Positions 29,785 to 39,448 of a DNA stretch of 64,000 nt are shown here, one piece after another. The notes beneath the pieces are model-generated. The model searched no databases. It saw only the letters and a program-made list of their open reading frames with translations, and was not told the DNA's origin. The position numbers were made by a program, and so were the translations under genes. Numbering within the stretch: the stretch's first letter is position 1; the number at the start of each line of letters is the position of its first letter. The stretch comes from Sphingomonas sp. CCH21-G11 (GTDB taxonomy: Bacteria; Pseudomonadota; Alphaproteobacteria; Sphingomonadales; Sphingomonadaceae), in contig NZ_LSHX01000033.1 in NCBI RefSeq assembly GCF_001555965.1, forward strand, positions 1-64,000. The letters are read 5' to 3'.

Positions 29785-31015
29785 GACGGCCTCCCCAGGG
29801 TCCGGGCAATATGATGTCTTTGTGCACGACCACCCGTAGCGGCCAGCCGGGACGCACGCGCAAGGTCGGCTGGATATTGAGATTGCGCGTGACGAGCTGA
29901 TCGCCGGCGCGCGCGCCGCTCTGCTGCGCTGACTCGCGGATCGCCCGGACAAGGTCGCTTTCGGTGCTGCCGAAGCTCAATTCAGTGCCGACGCCCAGCA
30001 GTGTCGACAGGGCGACGCCCTTCAGAAGTTGCCAAGTATGCCGGTCGATCCGGTCGGACAGACCCGCATAGCCCTGCGTATCGGTCGCCGGCACATTGTC
30101 GATACGAATCGACGAGCCGTCGGGCAGGATAATCCGCTGCCAGACGACCAGCGCACGGCTCTGCCCAAACGCTACAACGCTGTCGTAGCTGCCGATCAGC
30201 CGCGATCCTTGCGGAATGAGCAGACCGCGCCCGGTCACACTGTCATAGACGTTCTCCGTGATCTGCGCGGTGACGAGCCCGGGAAGATCCGAGTTGAGCC
30301 CGGTTATGAGGCTCGCGGCAATGATGCTGCCGGCCTGCAAGGTCCAAGGCGATACGGACTGCGCCAGCGCGTGCGGATTGATGTCGTCGTCGCGATTGGC
30401 GTGGCCGACCAATTCGTTCTTGCGCCCCTGGGCGTTAGGATCTCGGTCAGGGTCGAGGAGCGGCTTGGCAGTCTCGGCCGATGCTGGCGGAACACTTGCA
30501 TCGGTAGTCACCGGTGCAGGGGCGGCGGCGCGACCGCCGCCCGCCAATTGCAGCATGACGCCAGACTCGCGTGCGGCCTTCTGCTCAGCGGCGATGCGCT
30601 GGCGCTCGGCTTCGGCTTCCTGCGCGGCCCGGCTCACCGCATCGGCAGCGGGGTCAGGGGGAACCATCCCGCCAAGCTGCCGCTGGCGCTCGAGGATCGG
30701 CCGCCCGAGATCACCGGGAAGCGGTAGCCCGAGCTTCGGCACGTCGCCATAGCTCGTCGGCGCGCCCGCGAGCGCATCAGGCGGCGCCTTCGCGCCAACC
30801 AGCTTTTCATCGCTTCGTGCGATCAGGCTCAGGGTCGCGGGCTTGAGCGCCAGCCAGGCGACGCCGATGATCGCGGTCGAGCCGGCGGCAGCGATGGCGA
30901 CGATCGCACCGCGGCGAAAACGGGTGACGCGGCCCGGCGCCGCGCGCAGAACGAGCGTTTCGGGGTCGGCTTTGGGCGCCGCGATCGGCGCGGAAGAAGC
31001 GGTTGGATCGGTCAC
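29777..31015 (-). CDS. trbI: Conjugal transfer protein TrbI (VirB10 family)
   Basis: A 412-residue VirB10-like protein. A basic cytoplasmic N-terminus is followed by a membrane helix (GAIVAIAAAGSTAIIGVAWL), a proline-rich periplasmic linker and a C-terminal beta-barrel domain (VSPWTLQAGSIIAASLITGL, GRGLLIPQGSRLIGSYDS, PDGSSIRIDNVPATDTQGYA). VirB10 spans both membranes and gates the type IV secretion channel. It follows trbG with a 4-base overlap. Confidence 0.93.
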   Translation of the reverse strand: MTDPTASSAPIAAPKADPETLVLRAAPGRVTRFRRGAIVAIAAAGSTAIIGVAWLALKPATLSLIARSDEKLVGAKAPPDALAGAPTSYGDVPKLGLPLPGDLGRPILERQRQLGGMVPPDPAADAVSRAAQEAEAERQRIAAEQKAARESGVMLQLAGGGRAAAPAPVTTDASVPPASAETAKPLLDPDRDPNAQGRKNELVGHANRDDDINPHALAQSVSPWTLQAGSIIAASLITGLNSDLPGLVTAQITENVYDSVTGRGLLIPQGSRLIGSYDSVVAFGQSRALVVWQRIILPDGSSIRIDNVPATDTQGYAGLSDRIDRHTWQLLKGVALSTLLGVGTELSFGSTESDLVRAIRESAQQSGARAGDQLVTRNLNIQPTLRVRPGWPLRVVVHKDIILPGPWGGRHG

Positions 31016-31863
31016 GCGCCCCTCCCGGCCTTGCGCTGCCGGCTCTTCGGCTGGGCGGCGGTGATACGGACAATCTGCTGTTTCTTGCCGCCAAGGCGCA
31101 GCTCGGCGACACCGAACAGGCGGTCGACCACATAATAGCGGCCGGCGACGCGATAGTTGACGAGCTGGGCCTCGCCATCCTCGCCAATCACGAACAGCGG
31201 GGGCGCCTCACCCACGGCGATCGCAGGCGAGAACTCGATGTAGGTCTGCCGCCCATCGTCGAACGCGCGCAGCGGCCGCCAGGCCGGCTTGTCGCCCGAG
31301 ATCGCATAGTTGAAGTTGAGGCTTTCGACCGAGAGGCCCGACGCGATCGGCGTCGCCGCCACGGCTGCATCGCGCTGACGCCGGAGCGCGATCAGCTCGT
31401 CATGTGGATAGGTCCAGGAGATCGCCGCCATCGCGGTCGCGGGCGTGCTTTCGAGCTGGAGATGGTAGGTCCGGCGATCGGTAGCAATGACAAGGTTTGT
31501 GCGTAGGCCCGCCGAAAACGGCTTGACGAGGATGTGCACGCGCTTGCTTTCGCCGATGCCGCTGGTGGTATCGCCGACAGTCCAGCGCACGGTGTCGCCG
31601 GCGGCGACGGACACAATCGTTTCGCCCGGCTGCAAGGCAATGTCGGTGATGCGCTCGGGCGCGGCATAGAGCCGGTAGAGCACGCCTTCCGCCCAGGGAT
31701 AGACCTGGACGGCATATATATATCCCGCGCTCGACGGCTCGCGCAGTGCCGCCCGGTTGGCGGCAGTGACGCGCGCGGTGGGTGACGCGGGTTCGCGGCT
31801 CTGCGCAGCGACGCCCATGGCAAGCGCCATCGCGCTCGCCGCCAGGATGAGGGCACGGATCAT
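31012..31863 (-). CDS. trbG: Conjugal transfer protein TrbG (VirB9 family)
   Basis: A 283-residue protein with a signal peptide (ALILAASAMALAMGVAAQS) and the VirB9 blocks VQVYPWAEGVLYRLYAAPER, ITDIALQPGETIVSVAAGDT, TNLVIATDRRTYHLQLEST and VVDRLFGVAELRLGGKKQQI. It forms the outer-membrane core ring of the type IV secretion channel with TrbI. Start and stop overlap its neighbours by 4 bases each. Confidence 0.92.
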   Translation of the reverse strand: MIRALILAASAMALAMGVAAQSREPASPTARVTAANRAALREPSSAGYIYAVQVYPWAEGVLYRLYAAPERITDIALQPGETIVSVAAGDTVRWTVGDTTSGIGESKRVHILVKPFSAGLRTNLVIATDRRTYHLQLESTPATAMAAISWTYPHDELIALRRQRDAAVAATPIASGLSVESLNFNYAISGDKPAWRPLRAFDDGRQTYIEFSPAIAVGEAPPLFVIGEDGEAQLVNYRVAGRYYVVDRLFGVAELRLGGKKQQIVRITAAQPKSRQRKAGRGA

Positions 31864-32702
31864 TGGTCGGTCCTTTCGGGGGATGGTGCGGCTGCGGGTT
31901 GAGCAAGGGTCGGATCGAGCGGCGAGCCCAGCGGAATGTCGGTGGGCGGCGCGACCGGGAGTGATTGTGCGGGATCGGGCACGGCCGATGGTTGCGGCGA
32001 AGGCGGCCGGTCCTGAGGCGTTTCCAGTTCGCGGCTCCAGTCGATCGCGTCAACATAGAGACCGAGCGGGTTTTTTCGGAGCACATCGGCCAAGCGCGGC
32101 GGCTTGATCTTCACCGTGAGCATCGCCGTCCAGCGTGACGTGCTGGCGAGGCTTCCCCGCTCATATTGCTGCTCGGTCCATTTGACCTGGAAGCTCGTAT
32201 CCGACGCGCGGACGACGCTCGTCACCTGCACCGAAACCGTCTTGCGCCCGACATCGGCGAACGGATTGGAGGTGCGGGCATATTCGCCGAGGAACAGTGA
32301 CGCACGTTCGGTCGCGAAATCATAGGCTGATAGCCAGTTTTCACGCATCAATACCGGATCGAGCGAGCGCGCTCGAACGCCGGTGATGAACCGGCCGAGG
32401 AACCATGCGATCTGCGGATCGGTCGGCCGATAGTCCTTGGCGGCAGGCGCGACGGCCTGTGCTTGCCCGAGTGCATCGACCTCGACCACATAGGGCACGA
32501 CGCGGCTTTGCATCGATTGCCAGACCAGCGCGCCCGACAGACCAGTGGTCAGGAACAGGCCGCCGAAGGCCATCAGCCGCCAGTTCTTCGCCTGTGCGCG
32601 AGCCGAGCCGATACGCTCATCCCAAAGCTGGCCCGCTCGTTGGTAGGGTGTCTCGGGTTCGGGCGTTCGCCCATAGCGCTGCAATGCGCGTCGAAATTTC
32701 AT
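31860..32702 (-). CDS. trbF: Conjugal transfer protein TrbF (VirB8 family)
   Basis: A 280-residue VirB8-like protein: a cytoplasmic N-terminus (AGQLWDERIGSARAQAKNWR), one membrane helix, then the periplasmic domain with VVPYVVEVDALGQAQAV and WLSAYDFATERASLFLGEYA. The C-terminal proline-rich tail is typical of TrbF. VirB8 nucleates assembly of the channel. It starts 3 bases after the trbL stop. Confidence 0.92.
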   Translation of the reverse strand: MKFRRALQRYGRTPEPETPYQRAGQLWDERIGSARAQAKNWRLMAFGGLFLTTGLSGALVWQSMQSRVVPYVVEVDALGQAQAVAPAAKDYRPTDPQIAWFLGRFITGVRARSLDPVLMRENWLSAYDFATERASLFLGEYARTSNPFADVGRKTVSVQVTSVVRASDTSFQVKWTEQQYERGSLASTSRWTAMLTVKIKPPRLADVLRKNPLGLYVDAIDWSRELETPQDRPPSPQPSAVPDPAQSLPVAPPTDIPLGSPLDPTLAQPAAAPSPERTDQ

Positions 32703-32705
32703 CGC

Positions 32706-34013
32706 TCAGTCCCTTTCCTTGATGTCTGGAGTGGCGCCAGCGCCGCCGCGGTCGCCGCCCTGGATTGCGTGGATCGCCATCTGGCGGCGGTGGCGAGCAT
32801 TCTGGCTGGCATGAAGCTTCTGCGCCCAGGCGGGTGTTCCTTCAGCTGCGCCTATCGGCGCGGCTGCGGGGGCGGCGCCGCCGGCACGGGTGCTTCCTGC
32901 TTCCCATGCGGCGCGCTGCCCACGATCGGCGGCAGCGCTAACGCCGAGACCGCCGCTCATCCGGTTGGCAGCCGCGCCGCGCATGGCGGTCGCAACGCCG
33001 CCGAGGCCCGCGCCGACGCTGGTCGAGCCCGAGGTTTCCTGCCCGAGCTTGTAGGCAGTGGATGCGGCAGACCCCATCGATGTACCGGCGCGGATCGCGC
33101 CGAGACCGGCCCCCGCGAGACCGCGTGCCGCGCCGACGGCGCCAGCGCCTGCCATCGCAAGACCTCCGCCGGCAAGCACGGTAGTGGCGATCACCGATCC
33201 GGCGCCGAGCTGCGGCGCGCCGGCGACGAGGCCGGATGCGATTCCCGGGCCGAAGATGGAGAGGCCAAAGATCGCGAGGCTCGCGAGCATCAGCGACACG
33301 GCCTGTTCGATCGACACCTCGTCGCCGGTGATCGCACTGGTGAAGTCGGCGAAATAGTTAGAGCCGATGCCGACGATGACCGCGAGCACCATGACCTTGA
33401 TGCCCGAACTGACGACGTTCCCGAGCACCCGTTCGGCGAGGAACGACGTGCGGTTCCACAGCGCAAAGGGCACGAGCACGAAGCCGGCGAGCGAAGTAAG
33501 CTTGAATTCGAGGATTGTGATGAAAAGCTGGATCGCGAGGATGAAAAAGGCGGCGATGACGACGACCCAGGCGATCACCAGCACGGCGATCTCGATGAAA
33601 TTGTCGAAGAAGGCGATCGGGCCAACCAACTCCTTCGCCTGCTCGAGGAGCGGCCATGCTGCCTCGAAGCCGGTCCCGGCCAGCTTGCCGGGTCGCAATA
33701 AATCGTCAGCCGTAATCGCGCTGCCCCCTGCGGTGAGGCCGAGGCCGGCGAAGCTGCGAAAGATGATATCGGACAGTGTCGAGAAGCTGTTGAGGATCAG
33801 GGCGAAGACGCCGACATAGAGGATCTTTTTGAGGAACTTGGCGATGACGTCGTCTTCGCCGCCGAGCGCCCAGAACAGCCCGGCGAGCGTGATGTCGATG
33901 CCGATCAGGATCGTGGTCAGGAAACCGACGTCACCGCCCAACAGGCCGAACCCGCTGTCGATGTAGGAGGCGAAGGCCTCCATGAACTGATCGATGACAT
34001 TCAGGTCATCCAT
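32706..34013 (-). CDS. trbL: Conjugal transfer protein TrbL (VirB6 family)
   Basis: A 435-residue polytopic inner-membrane protein. Hydrophobic segments run from about residue 25 to 260 (including VGFLTTILIGIDITLAGLFW and IAVLVIAWVVVIAAFFILAI), followed by a Gly/Ala-rich tail. The start at 34013 (MDDLNVIDQF) is chosen because the membrane region begins soon after it. It is the channel subunit of P-type conjugation systems. No trbK entry-exclusion gene is recognisable in the 136 bases between trbJ and trbL. Confidence 0.9.
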   Translation of the reverse strand: MDDLNVIDQFMEAFASYIDSGFGLLGGDVGFLTTILIGIDITLAGLFWALGGEDDVIAKFLKKILYVGVFALILNSFSTLSDIIFRSFAGLGLTAGGSAITADDLLRPGKLAGTGFEAAWPLLEQAKELVGPIAFFDNFIEIAVLVIAWVVVIAAFFILAIQLFITILEFKLTSLAGFVLVPFALWNRTSFLAERVLGNVVSSGIKVMVLAVIVGIGSNYFADFTSAITGDEVSIEQAVSLMLASLAIFGLSIFGPGIASGLVAGAPQLGAGSVIATTVLAGGGLAMAGAGAVGAARGLAGAGLGAIRAGTSMGSAASTAYKLGQETSGSTSVGAGLGGVATAMRGAAANRMSGGLGVSAAADRGQRAAWEAGSTRAGGAAPAAAPIGAAEGTPAWAQKLHASQNARHRRQMAIHAIQGGDRGGAGATPDIKERD

Positions 34014-34149
34014 ATGGGCGGGTTCCTGCTTGAAGTTGAAAGGTGTCGCGGGGACCGGCGGCCATGAGAGGGGCAAGCCCTACGGCCCCCGCGACGAGAC
34101 AGGTTCGGACCCGGGGGGAGCTGGGGGCGCGGTCCTCGCCTGCCTCAGC

Positions 34150-34902
34150 TCATTGGCGTGGCGTGTAAGCCTTGCCGTCGCCGAGGAAGCGGCGCGTCGA
34201 CTCGCGTGCCTCGCGCGCGATCTGGCCCCGCTGCGCCTGCTCGACCGATTCCGCCCGGAACTGCGCCGCCATCATTTGCTGAAGCTGGAGCTGCTGCTTG
34301 GCGGTGAGCGCGAGAAGCTGGTTCGTGGCCTGCTGCGCCTGAAGCGAGCCTTCCGCGCCCTGGCTGCGCGCGACGATGTCGGCGAGCGCCTGCGTGTCGC
34401 TCCGTACGTTGTCGACGATGCGGTTCTGGACCCCCATCGTCTGGCGAAACGCGGACATCGCGGTATCGAGTTGATCGCGTGCGCGAGCCACACGCTGATC
34501 GCGGCGGAACACCTGATCGAACTCCTGCGGGTAGAGCTGGCGGAAGCGCTCGTCGAGCTGATCGATGCGGAAGTCGACGCCCTGCGCCTGGCCCATGAGC
34601 TGGTCGATCTGCTGGAGGCGCTGGCGAAGCTCCTGAAGTTGCGGGAAATCGATCCGGGACAGGTTCTTGCCCTGGTTGATCAGCATCTGCGCTTCGTTCT
34701 GGAGACTCTGGATCTGGTTGTTGATCTGGGCAAGCGTGCGCGCGGCGGTGAGCAGGTTTTGCGAATAGTTCGATGGATCGAACACACTGAGCTGGGCCGC
34801 GACGGGCGTCGAGGTCAACGCGATGCCGATACCGAGCGAGCCGACGGCGCCGAGCGCGAGAGCGGAGAGGCACGCATATTTGCGGATAGGGATACGGGGC
34901 AC
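34150..34902 (-). CDS. trbJ: Conjugal transfer protein TrbJ (VirB5 family)
   Basis: A 250-residue secreted protein with signal peptide ending near TSTPVAAQ, then the TrbJ start VFDPSNYSQNLLTAARTLAQ and long helices rich in Gln (INNQIQSLQNEAQMLINQGK). VirB5-like proteins form the tip of the conjugative pilus. It follows trbE by 6 bases. Confidence 0.9.
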   Translation of the reverse strand: MPRIPIRKYACLSALALGAVGSLGIGIALTSTPVAAQLSVFDPSNYSQNLLTAARTLAQINNQIQSLQNEAQMLINQGKNLSRIDFPQLQELRQRLQQIDQLMGQAQGVDFRIDQLDERFRQLYPQEFDQVFRRDQRVARARDQLDTAMSAFRQTMGVQNRIVDNVRSDTQALADIVARSQGAEGSLQAQQATNQLLALTAKQQLQLQQMMAAQFRAESVEQAQRGQIAREARESTRRFLGDGKAYTPRQ

Positions 34903-34908
34903 GGGAAA

Positions 34909-37377
34909 TTACTCCTTGTCTTCTGGGGGGCGGGCGGCAGGGTGACGCCCAAGCAGGTCGGCCGCCCAATCGAGGCCGGCTTGGGAGAGAAAGGTCGCGG
35001 CGAAGTCGGCCTGGCCCTTTTCGGCCAGCACCGCGTCTATGCGCTTCTGGCTGTCGGGATCGGACGCGCCGCACAACGCCAGCGCGATCGGGCCTAGCCC
35101 AAGCTCGAACAGCCGGTTGCCGCGCGCTGATTGCAGATAATATTGCCGCTTGGGCGTCGCGCGGCTGACCAGTTCGATCTGGCGCGCGTTGAGACCGAAG
35201 CGGACGTAGACCGTCTGGCCCTGCGGCTCGATCGCCCGATCATTGGGCAGCAAGATGCGCTGCGGACAGCTTTCGATGATGGCCGGCGCGATCGTGCTGT
35301 CGGCGATATCGGCTAGGCTCTGTGTCGCGAACACGACGCTGACGTTCTTCTTGCGCAGCACCTTCAGCCACTCACGGATGCGCGCGGCGAACAGCGGGTG
35401 GTCGAGGAACACCCAGGCTTCATCCAGTACGAGAAGCGTCGGCCGCCCGGTGAAGCGCTCCTCGAGACGATGGAACAGGTAGGTCAGCACGGGCGCAACG
35501 ACGCCCGCCTGCCCCATCAGCGCTTCAGTCTCGAAGCACTGCACGTCGGCGATCGCTAGATCGTCTTCGGCGGCGTCGAGCAGGCGGCCGAACGATCCTT
35601 CGAGCGTATAGGGCGCGAGCGCCGATCGCAGCGGTGCCGATTGCAGCAGCAGCGACAGGCCGGTGAGCGTGCGTTCCTCGATCGGGGCGGTCGCGAGATT
35701 GGTGAGCGCCGACCAGACGGCCTCCTTGATCTCGGGTGTGACCAGTACTTTCTCATGGGCGAGCAGCGCGCCGATCCATTCGGTCGCCCAGGCGCGTGCG
35801 TTGGAGCGATCGATGTGGCGCAGCGGCTGGAAGGCGATCGTTCGCCCGCCCACGTCATCGGCATGACCGCTCTCACCGCCAAGCCCGAGCGCGTGATGCG
35901 CGCCGCCCATCGCCAGCACGGCCGCGCGCGCCGAAAATCCCTTGTCGAAGACATAGACCTGGGAGTCTGGATATCGCCGGAACTGAAGCGCGAGCATTGC
36001 GAGCAGCACCGACTTTCCGGCCCCGGTGGGTCCGACGATCAGCATATGACCGACGTCGCCGACATGCGTGCTGAGACGGAACGGCGTCGAGCCGCTGGTT
36101 TCCGCATAAAGCAGCGGCGGACCGTCGAGGTGCGGATTACGCGCCGGTCCTGCCCATACCGAGGACAGCGGCATGAGATGCGCGAGATTCAGGGTGTGGA
36201 CGATCGGTTGCCGGACGTTCGCATAGACATGGCCCGGCAGGCTCGACAGCCACGCCTCGACCACATTCATGCCCTCGCGGATGCAGGTGAAGCCGAGCCC
36301 GTTGACGATGCGCTCGACCGCGCGGACCTTTTCCTCGACGCGGGCGCGGTCGATATCGGCAACGGTGATCGTCGTCGTCAGATAGCCGAACGCGACATGA
36401 TCGCCGCCGAGCGCCTGCAAGGCGAGGTCGGCATCGACCACCTTGTTGTCGGCATCGCTGTCGAGAAGCTGGACCGGCTGGTTGTAGATGACTTCGCGCA
36501 GCAGCGCGGTGATCGACTTGCGCTTGTTGAACCACTGCCGCCGCAGGCGAGTGAGCGCTTTGGTTGCGTCGGTCTTGTCGAGCGCAATGAAGCGCGTCAC
36601 CCAGCGATAGCCAAAATCCTCATGGTTGAGTCCGTCGAGGATGCCGGGACGGCTCGCGTTCGGAAATCCGAGGATGGTGAGCGTCCGCAGATGCTCGTCG
36701 CCGAGCATCGGTTCGAGCCCGCCGGTCAGCGGCGTGTCGGCGAGCAGCCCGTCCAGATAGATGGGCGTTTCGGGCACGGCGACGACATGGCGGCGCGCGG
36801 AGATCGCACCGTGGAGAAAGGTCAGCATTTCGCTGTCGCCGAGCGCGCGCACCTCGGGCATGAAGCCTCTGAACAGGTCAAGCGCACGATCCGTCTCGGC
36901 GATGAAGCCGGCAAGCGCTTGTCGCCAGTCGCGGCCCTTCGCGTCGTCGCTGCGCTCGATCAGCGCTCGGCCCGCCGTGTCCGCCTGATCGGGCGGAGGC
37001 AGGAGGGTGAGCGTCAGATAATAGCGGCTCTCGAAATGCGCGCCCGCGCTTTCGAACGCCGCGCGCCGTTCCTCATCGACCAGCCACGACGCCGCATCGG
37101 GAAAGCTGCTGTCGGGATAACCCAGCGCTTCGCGCCGCTCGGCCTCGAAATGGAGTGCCCAGCCCGAGCCGAAGCGCTTCAGGACATTGTTCGCCCGCGC
37201 GCAGGCGGCGACAAGCTCGGCTTCGGTGGCGGATTCTAGATCGGGGCCGCGGAACCTGAGGACGCGCAAAAAGCTGCCGTCCTTGTTGAGCACCACGCCG
37301 GGCGCGACAAGCGCCGCCCATGGAAGATGATCGGCGAGCCGGTCGGCCTTCTGACGGTATTCGCGCAGATTCAGCAT
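34909..37377 (-). CDS. trbE: Conjugal transfer ATPase TrbE (VirB4 family)
   Basis: An 822-residue ATPase starting MLNLREYRQKADRLADHLPW. Walker A is LIVGPTGAGKSVLLAMLALQ and Walker B LLVLDEAWVFLDHP, followed by VVFATQSLADIADS. VirB4 ATPases energise pilus assembly and substrate transfer at the inner membrane. The ATG overlaps the last bases of trbD. An in-frame extension upstream of this start covers trbD/trbC in another frame and is rejected. Confidence 0.95.
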   Translation of the reverse strand: MLNLREYRQKADRLADHLPWAALVAPGVVLNKDGSFLRVLRFRGPDLESATEAELVAACARANNVLKRFGSGWALHFEAERREALGYPDSSFPDAASWLVDEERRAAFESAGAHFESRYYLTLTLLPPPDQADTAGRALIERSDDAKGRDWRQALAGFIAETDRALDLFRGFMPEVRALGDSEMLTFLHGAISARRHVVAVPETPIYLDGLLADTPLTGGLEPMLGDEHLRTLTILGFPNASRPGILDGLNHEDFGYRWVTRFIALDKTDATKALTRLRRQWFNKRKSITALLREVIYNQPVQLLDSDADNKVVDADLALQALGGDHVAFGYLTTTITVADIDRARVEEKVRAVERIVNGLGFTCIREGMNVVEAWLSSLPGHVYANVRQPIVHTLNLAHLMPLSSVWAGPARNPHLDGPPLLYAETSGSTPFRLSTHVGDVGHMLIVGPTGAGKSVLLAMLALQFRRYPDSQVYVFDKGFSARAAVLAMGGAHHALGLGGESGHADDVGGRTIAFQPLRHIDRSNARAWATEWIGALLAHEKVLVTPEIKEAVWSALTNLATAPIEERTLTGLSLLLQSAPLRSALAPYTLEGSFGRLLDAAEDDLAIADVQCFETEALMGQAGVVAPVLTYLFHRLEERFTGRPTLLVLDEAWVFLDHPLFAARIREWLKVLRKKNVSVVFATQSLADIADSTIAPAIIESCPQRILLPNDRAIEPQGQTVYVRFGLNARQIELVSRATPKRQYYLQSARGNRLFELGLGPIALALCGASDPDSQKRIDAVLAEKGQADFAATFLSQAGLDWAADLLGRHPAARPPEDKE

Positions 37378-37655
37378 GACAGATGCCCCTTCTGGCGAAG
37401 GTGGCGGACAAGGACCGGGGCGAAGTCGGGATCGCGCTTGGCGGCGAACACCGCGAGAGTGTGCCCGAACGCCCACATGGCCAGCCCGGCGATCCACTGC
37501 TGGAGACCGAGTCCGAGCGCGGCCGCGATCGTACCATTGACGATCGCGATCGCTCGCGGCGCCCCGCCAAGCAGGATCGGCTCGGCAAGCGCGCGGTGCA
37601 TCGGCGCCTCGAACCCCTCGATATGGCTGGCGCCATAGGAATTTGGCGCGTTCAC
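37371..37655 (-). CDS. trbD: Conjugal transfer protein TrbD (VirB3 family)
   Basis: A 94-residue membrane protein. A GTG start overlapping the trbC stop gives VNAPNSYGASHIEGFEAPMH; an internal ATG 18 codons later is possible. HRALAEPILLGGAPRAIAIV is the family signature, followed by two hydrophobic segments. VirB3 partners the VirB4 ATPase (TrbE), which begins within its 3' end. Confidence 0.87.
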   Translation of the reverse strand: MNAPNSYGASHIEGFEAPMHRALAEPILLGGAPRAIAIVNGTIAAALGLGLQQWIAGLAMWAFGHTLAVFAAKRDPDFAPVLVRHLRQKGHLSC

Positions 37656-38005
37656 GAGATGAGCGCCCCGCCGCCGAAGCTGAAGAAGCTGAGGAAGAAG
37701 CTCGACGCCGCAAACGCGATCGACAGGCCGAAGATGATCTGGATGAGGCGCCGGAACCCGCCTGCCGTCTCGCCGAACGCGAGCGTCAAACCGGTGACGA
37801 TGATGATGATCACCGCGACGATCTTGGCGACAGGACCCTGGACCGATTCGAGGACCTGCTGAAGCGGTTCCTCCCACGGCATGCCCGAGCCGGCGGCCTG
37901 CGCGGTGGCGGCGAGCGCAAGCCCGAGGCCGATGGCGGCGCCGGTGAGGAAGATGCTCCGACGATCGGGAATACGGGCAGGAATACGGGACAAGCGCATG
38001 GTCAT
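37652..38005 (-). CDS. trbC: Conjugative pilin TrbC (VirB2 family)
   Basis: A 117-residue prepilin with a long basic leader (MTMRLSRIPARIPDRRSIFL) and two membrane segments: one around KIVAVIIIIVTGLTLAFGE and a C-terminal IIFGLSIAFAASSFFLSFFS. TrbC pilins are processed by a TraF-type peptidase, and a TraF gene is present at 56.9-57.4 kb. It overlaps trbB by 4 bases. Confidence 0.88.
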   Translation of the reverse strand: MTMRLSRIPARIPDRRSIFLTGAAIGLGLALAATAQAAGSGMPWEEPLQQVLESVQGPVAKIVAVIIIIVTGLTLAFGETAGGFRRLIQIIFGLSIAFAASSFFLSFFSFGGGALIS

Positions 38006-39024
38006 TCTCCTTGGGGTTCGAGGGCGTGGTCGGGAGTAAGGTCGAGGACGGCGTAGCCGCCGTCGGGATCGAGGCCGGCGACGCGCGCGATCGTGTCGAC
38101 GCGGCGCGCGAGGCCGCGCCCGGCGATGAACACGATCATGTCGATGGCGTCGGCGATCAGCCGGCGCGGAACGGTGACGACGCTTTCCTGCACGAGCTGC
38201 TCGAGCCGGTAGAGCGCCGACACTGCCGAATTGGCGTGGACGGTTGCGATGCCGCCCGGATGCCCGGTGTTCCAGGCTTTGAGCATGTCGAGCGCTTCGC
38301 GCCCGCGCACCTCGCCAACGACGATGCGATCGGGGCGGAGCCGCAATGTCGAGCGGACAAGATCAGCCATCGTGACGCCGCCGGCTCCGGCAGTGCCAAT
38401 CGTACGCGTGCGCAGCCCCACCACGTCGGGCGCGGCGCATTGCAACTCACGCGTGTCTTCAATGATGATGACGCGTTCGTCGAGGTGCGCCATCTCGGCG
38501 AGCAGCGCGTTGGCAAGCGTCGTCTTGCCCGAACTGGTGCCACCCGCGACCAGGATGTTCTTGCGCTCGACCACGGCCATCGACAGCAGTCGCGCCGTGT
38601 CGGCGGGCATGATGCCGTCCCGCACATAGTCGAGCAAAGTGTAGATGCGCGCCGCGGGCTTGCGGATCGAGAAGCACGGCGCGAGGCTGACCGGCGGCAG
38701 GATACCCTCGAACCGCTCGCCCGCGCCTTCGCCGTGCGGTGGCAGCTCGGCTGACACGATCGGCGCATTGCCATGAACCTCTGTCCGTGCGTGGCTGGCA
38801 ACCAGGCGGATGATCCGCTCGACCTGCGCGGGCTCATATTTGGTGCCGGTATCGATCCGGCCTTCGCCGAGTCGATCAAGGCGCAACACGCCGTCCGGGT
38901 TCACCATGATCTCGATGACCACCGGATCGGCCAGCGCTGCGGCGATGGTCGGCCCCATCGCGGTGCGCAGCATCGCGCGCCGACGCCCTGCGGAATTATC
39001 GGAGCCGAAAAGCGTGTCGCTCAT
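38002..39024 (-). CDS. trbB: Conjugal transfer ATPase TrbB (VirB11 family)
   Basis: A 340-residue secretion ATPase. Walker A is VAGGTSSGKTTLANALLAEM, the Asp box is IIIEDTRELQC, Walker B lies in RPDRIVVGEVRGREALDMLK and the His box in GGIATVHANSA. VirB11 hexamers switch the type IV apparatus between pilus assembly and DNA transfer. It overlaps the upstream ribbon-helix-helix gene by 4 bases. Confidence 0.95.
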   Translation of the reverse strand: MSDTLFGSDNSAGRRRAMLRTAMGPTIAAALADPVVIEIMVNPDGVLRLDRLGEGRIDTGTKYEPAQVERIIRLVASHARTEVHGNAPIVSAELPPHGEGAGERFEGILPPVSLAPCFSIRKPAARIYTLLDYVRDGIMPADTARLLSMAVVERKNILVAGGTSSGKTTLANALLAEMAHLDERVIIIEDTRELQCAAPDVVGLRTRTIGTAGAGGVTMADLVRSTLRLRPDRIVVGEVRGREALDMLKAWNTGHPGGIATVHANSAVSALYRLEQLVQESVVTVPRRLIADAIDMIVFIAGRGLARRVDTIARVAGLDPDGGYAVLDLTPDHALEPQGE

Positions 39025-39446
39025 CGCCCACCTCCATTGTCTTTCGCGGAGGCAGCAAGCGTGCGCTGGCCGCTGGCGAGCGCTTCGCCGACGCGGGCAA
39101 TGAACGCCTCGAAGCGGTCTCGGCCGATCGCACGCGCCGCTTCGTCGGCTTCGGCCAAAGGGGCCTGCACCATCAGTTCATAGCGGATGAACAGCGCCAG
39201 GCTCTCGAGCAGCACATGCCCGTCACGCTCGACACGCCCCAGCGCGAGCGACATGCGATCGAGCCGCTGGCTGAACTTGTTCTCCAGCTCGCTCGCCGCC
39301 TGCCGGTTGAGCCAGGCGGTGAGCGCGTCGGTGAGGATCGCCGATTTGGACGCGCCGGGCTGGCTCGCCAGCGCCTCGAAGCGGTGGCTCAGATCTTCGG
39401 GCAGGAAGAGCTGGTAGCGGACGCGGTTGGGTTTGATCGCGGCCAT
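39021..39446 (-). CDS. CopG/ribbon-helix-helix family regulator heading the trb operon
   Basis: A 141-residue protein whose N-terminus, RVRYQLFLPEDLSHRFEALA followed by SKSAILTDALTAWLNRQ, fits a ribbon-helix-helix DNA-binding domain. The C-terminal helices may mediate oligomerisation. It lies between traG and trbB, and probably controls the trb operon or helps the relaxosome. Confidence 0.8.
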   Translation of the reverse strand: MAAIKPNRVRYQLFLPEDLSHRFEALASQPGASKSAILTDALTAWLNRQAASELENKFSQRLDRMSLALGRVERDGHVLLESLALFIRYELMVQAPLAEADEAARAIGRDRFEAFIARVGEALASGQRTLAASAKDNGGGR

Positions 39447-39448
39447 TG

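Noticed and set aside
34014..34149. Possible trbK entry-exclusion gene between trbJ and trbL
   Set aside because: Only a 19-codon frame is present, without a lipoprotein signal; trbK appears absent.
37378..37713. N-terminal extension of TrbE
   Set aside because: The extension covers trbD and trbC sequence in another frame and is Arg-rich; TrbE proteins start at MLNLREYRQ.
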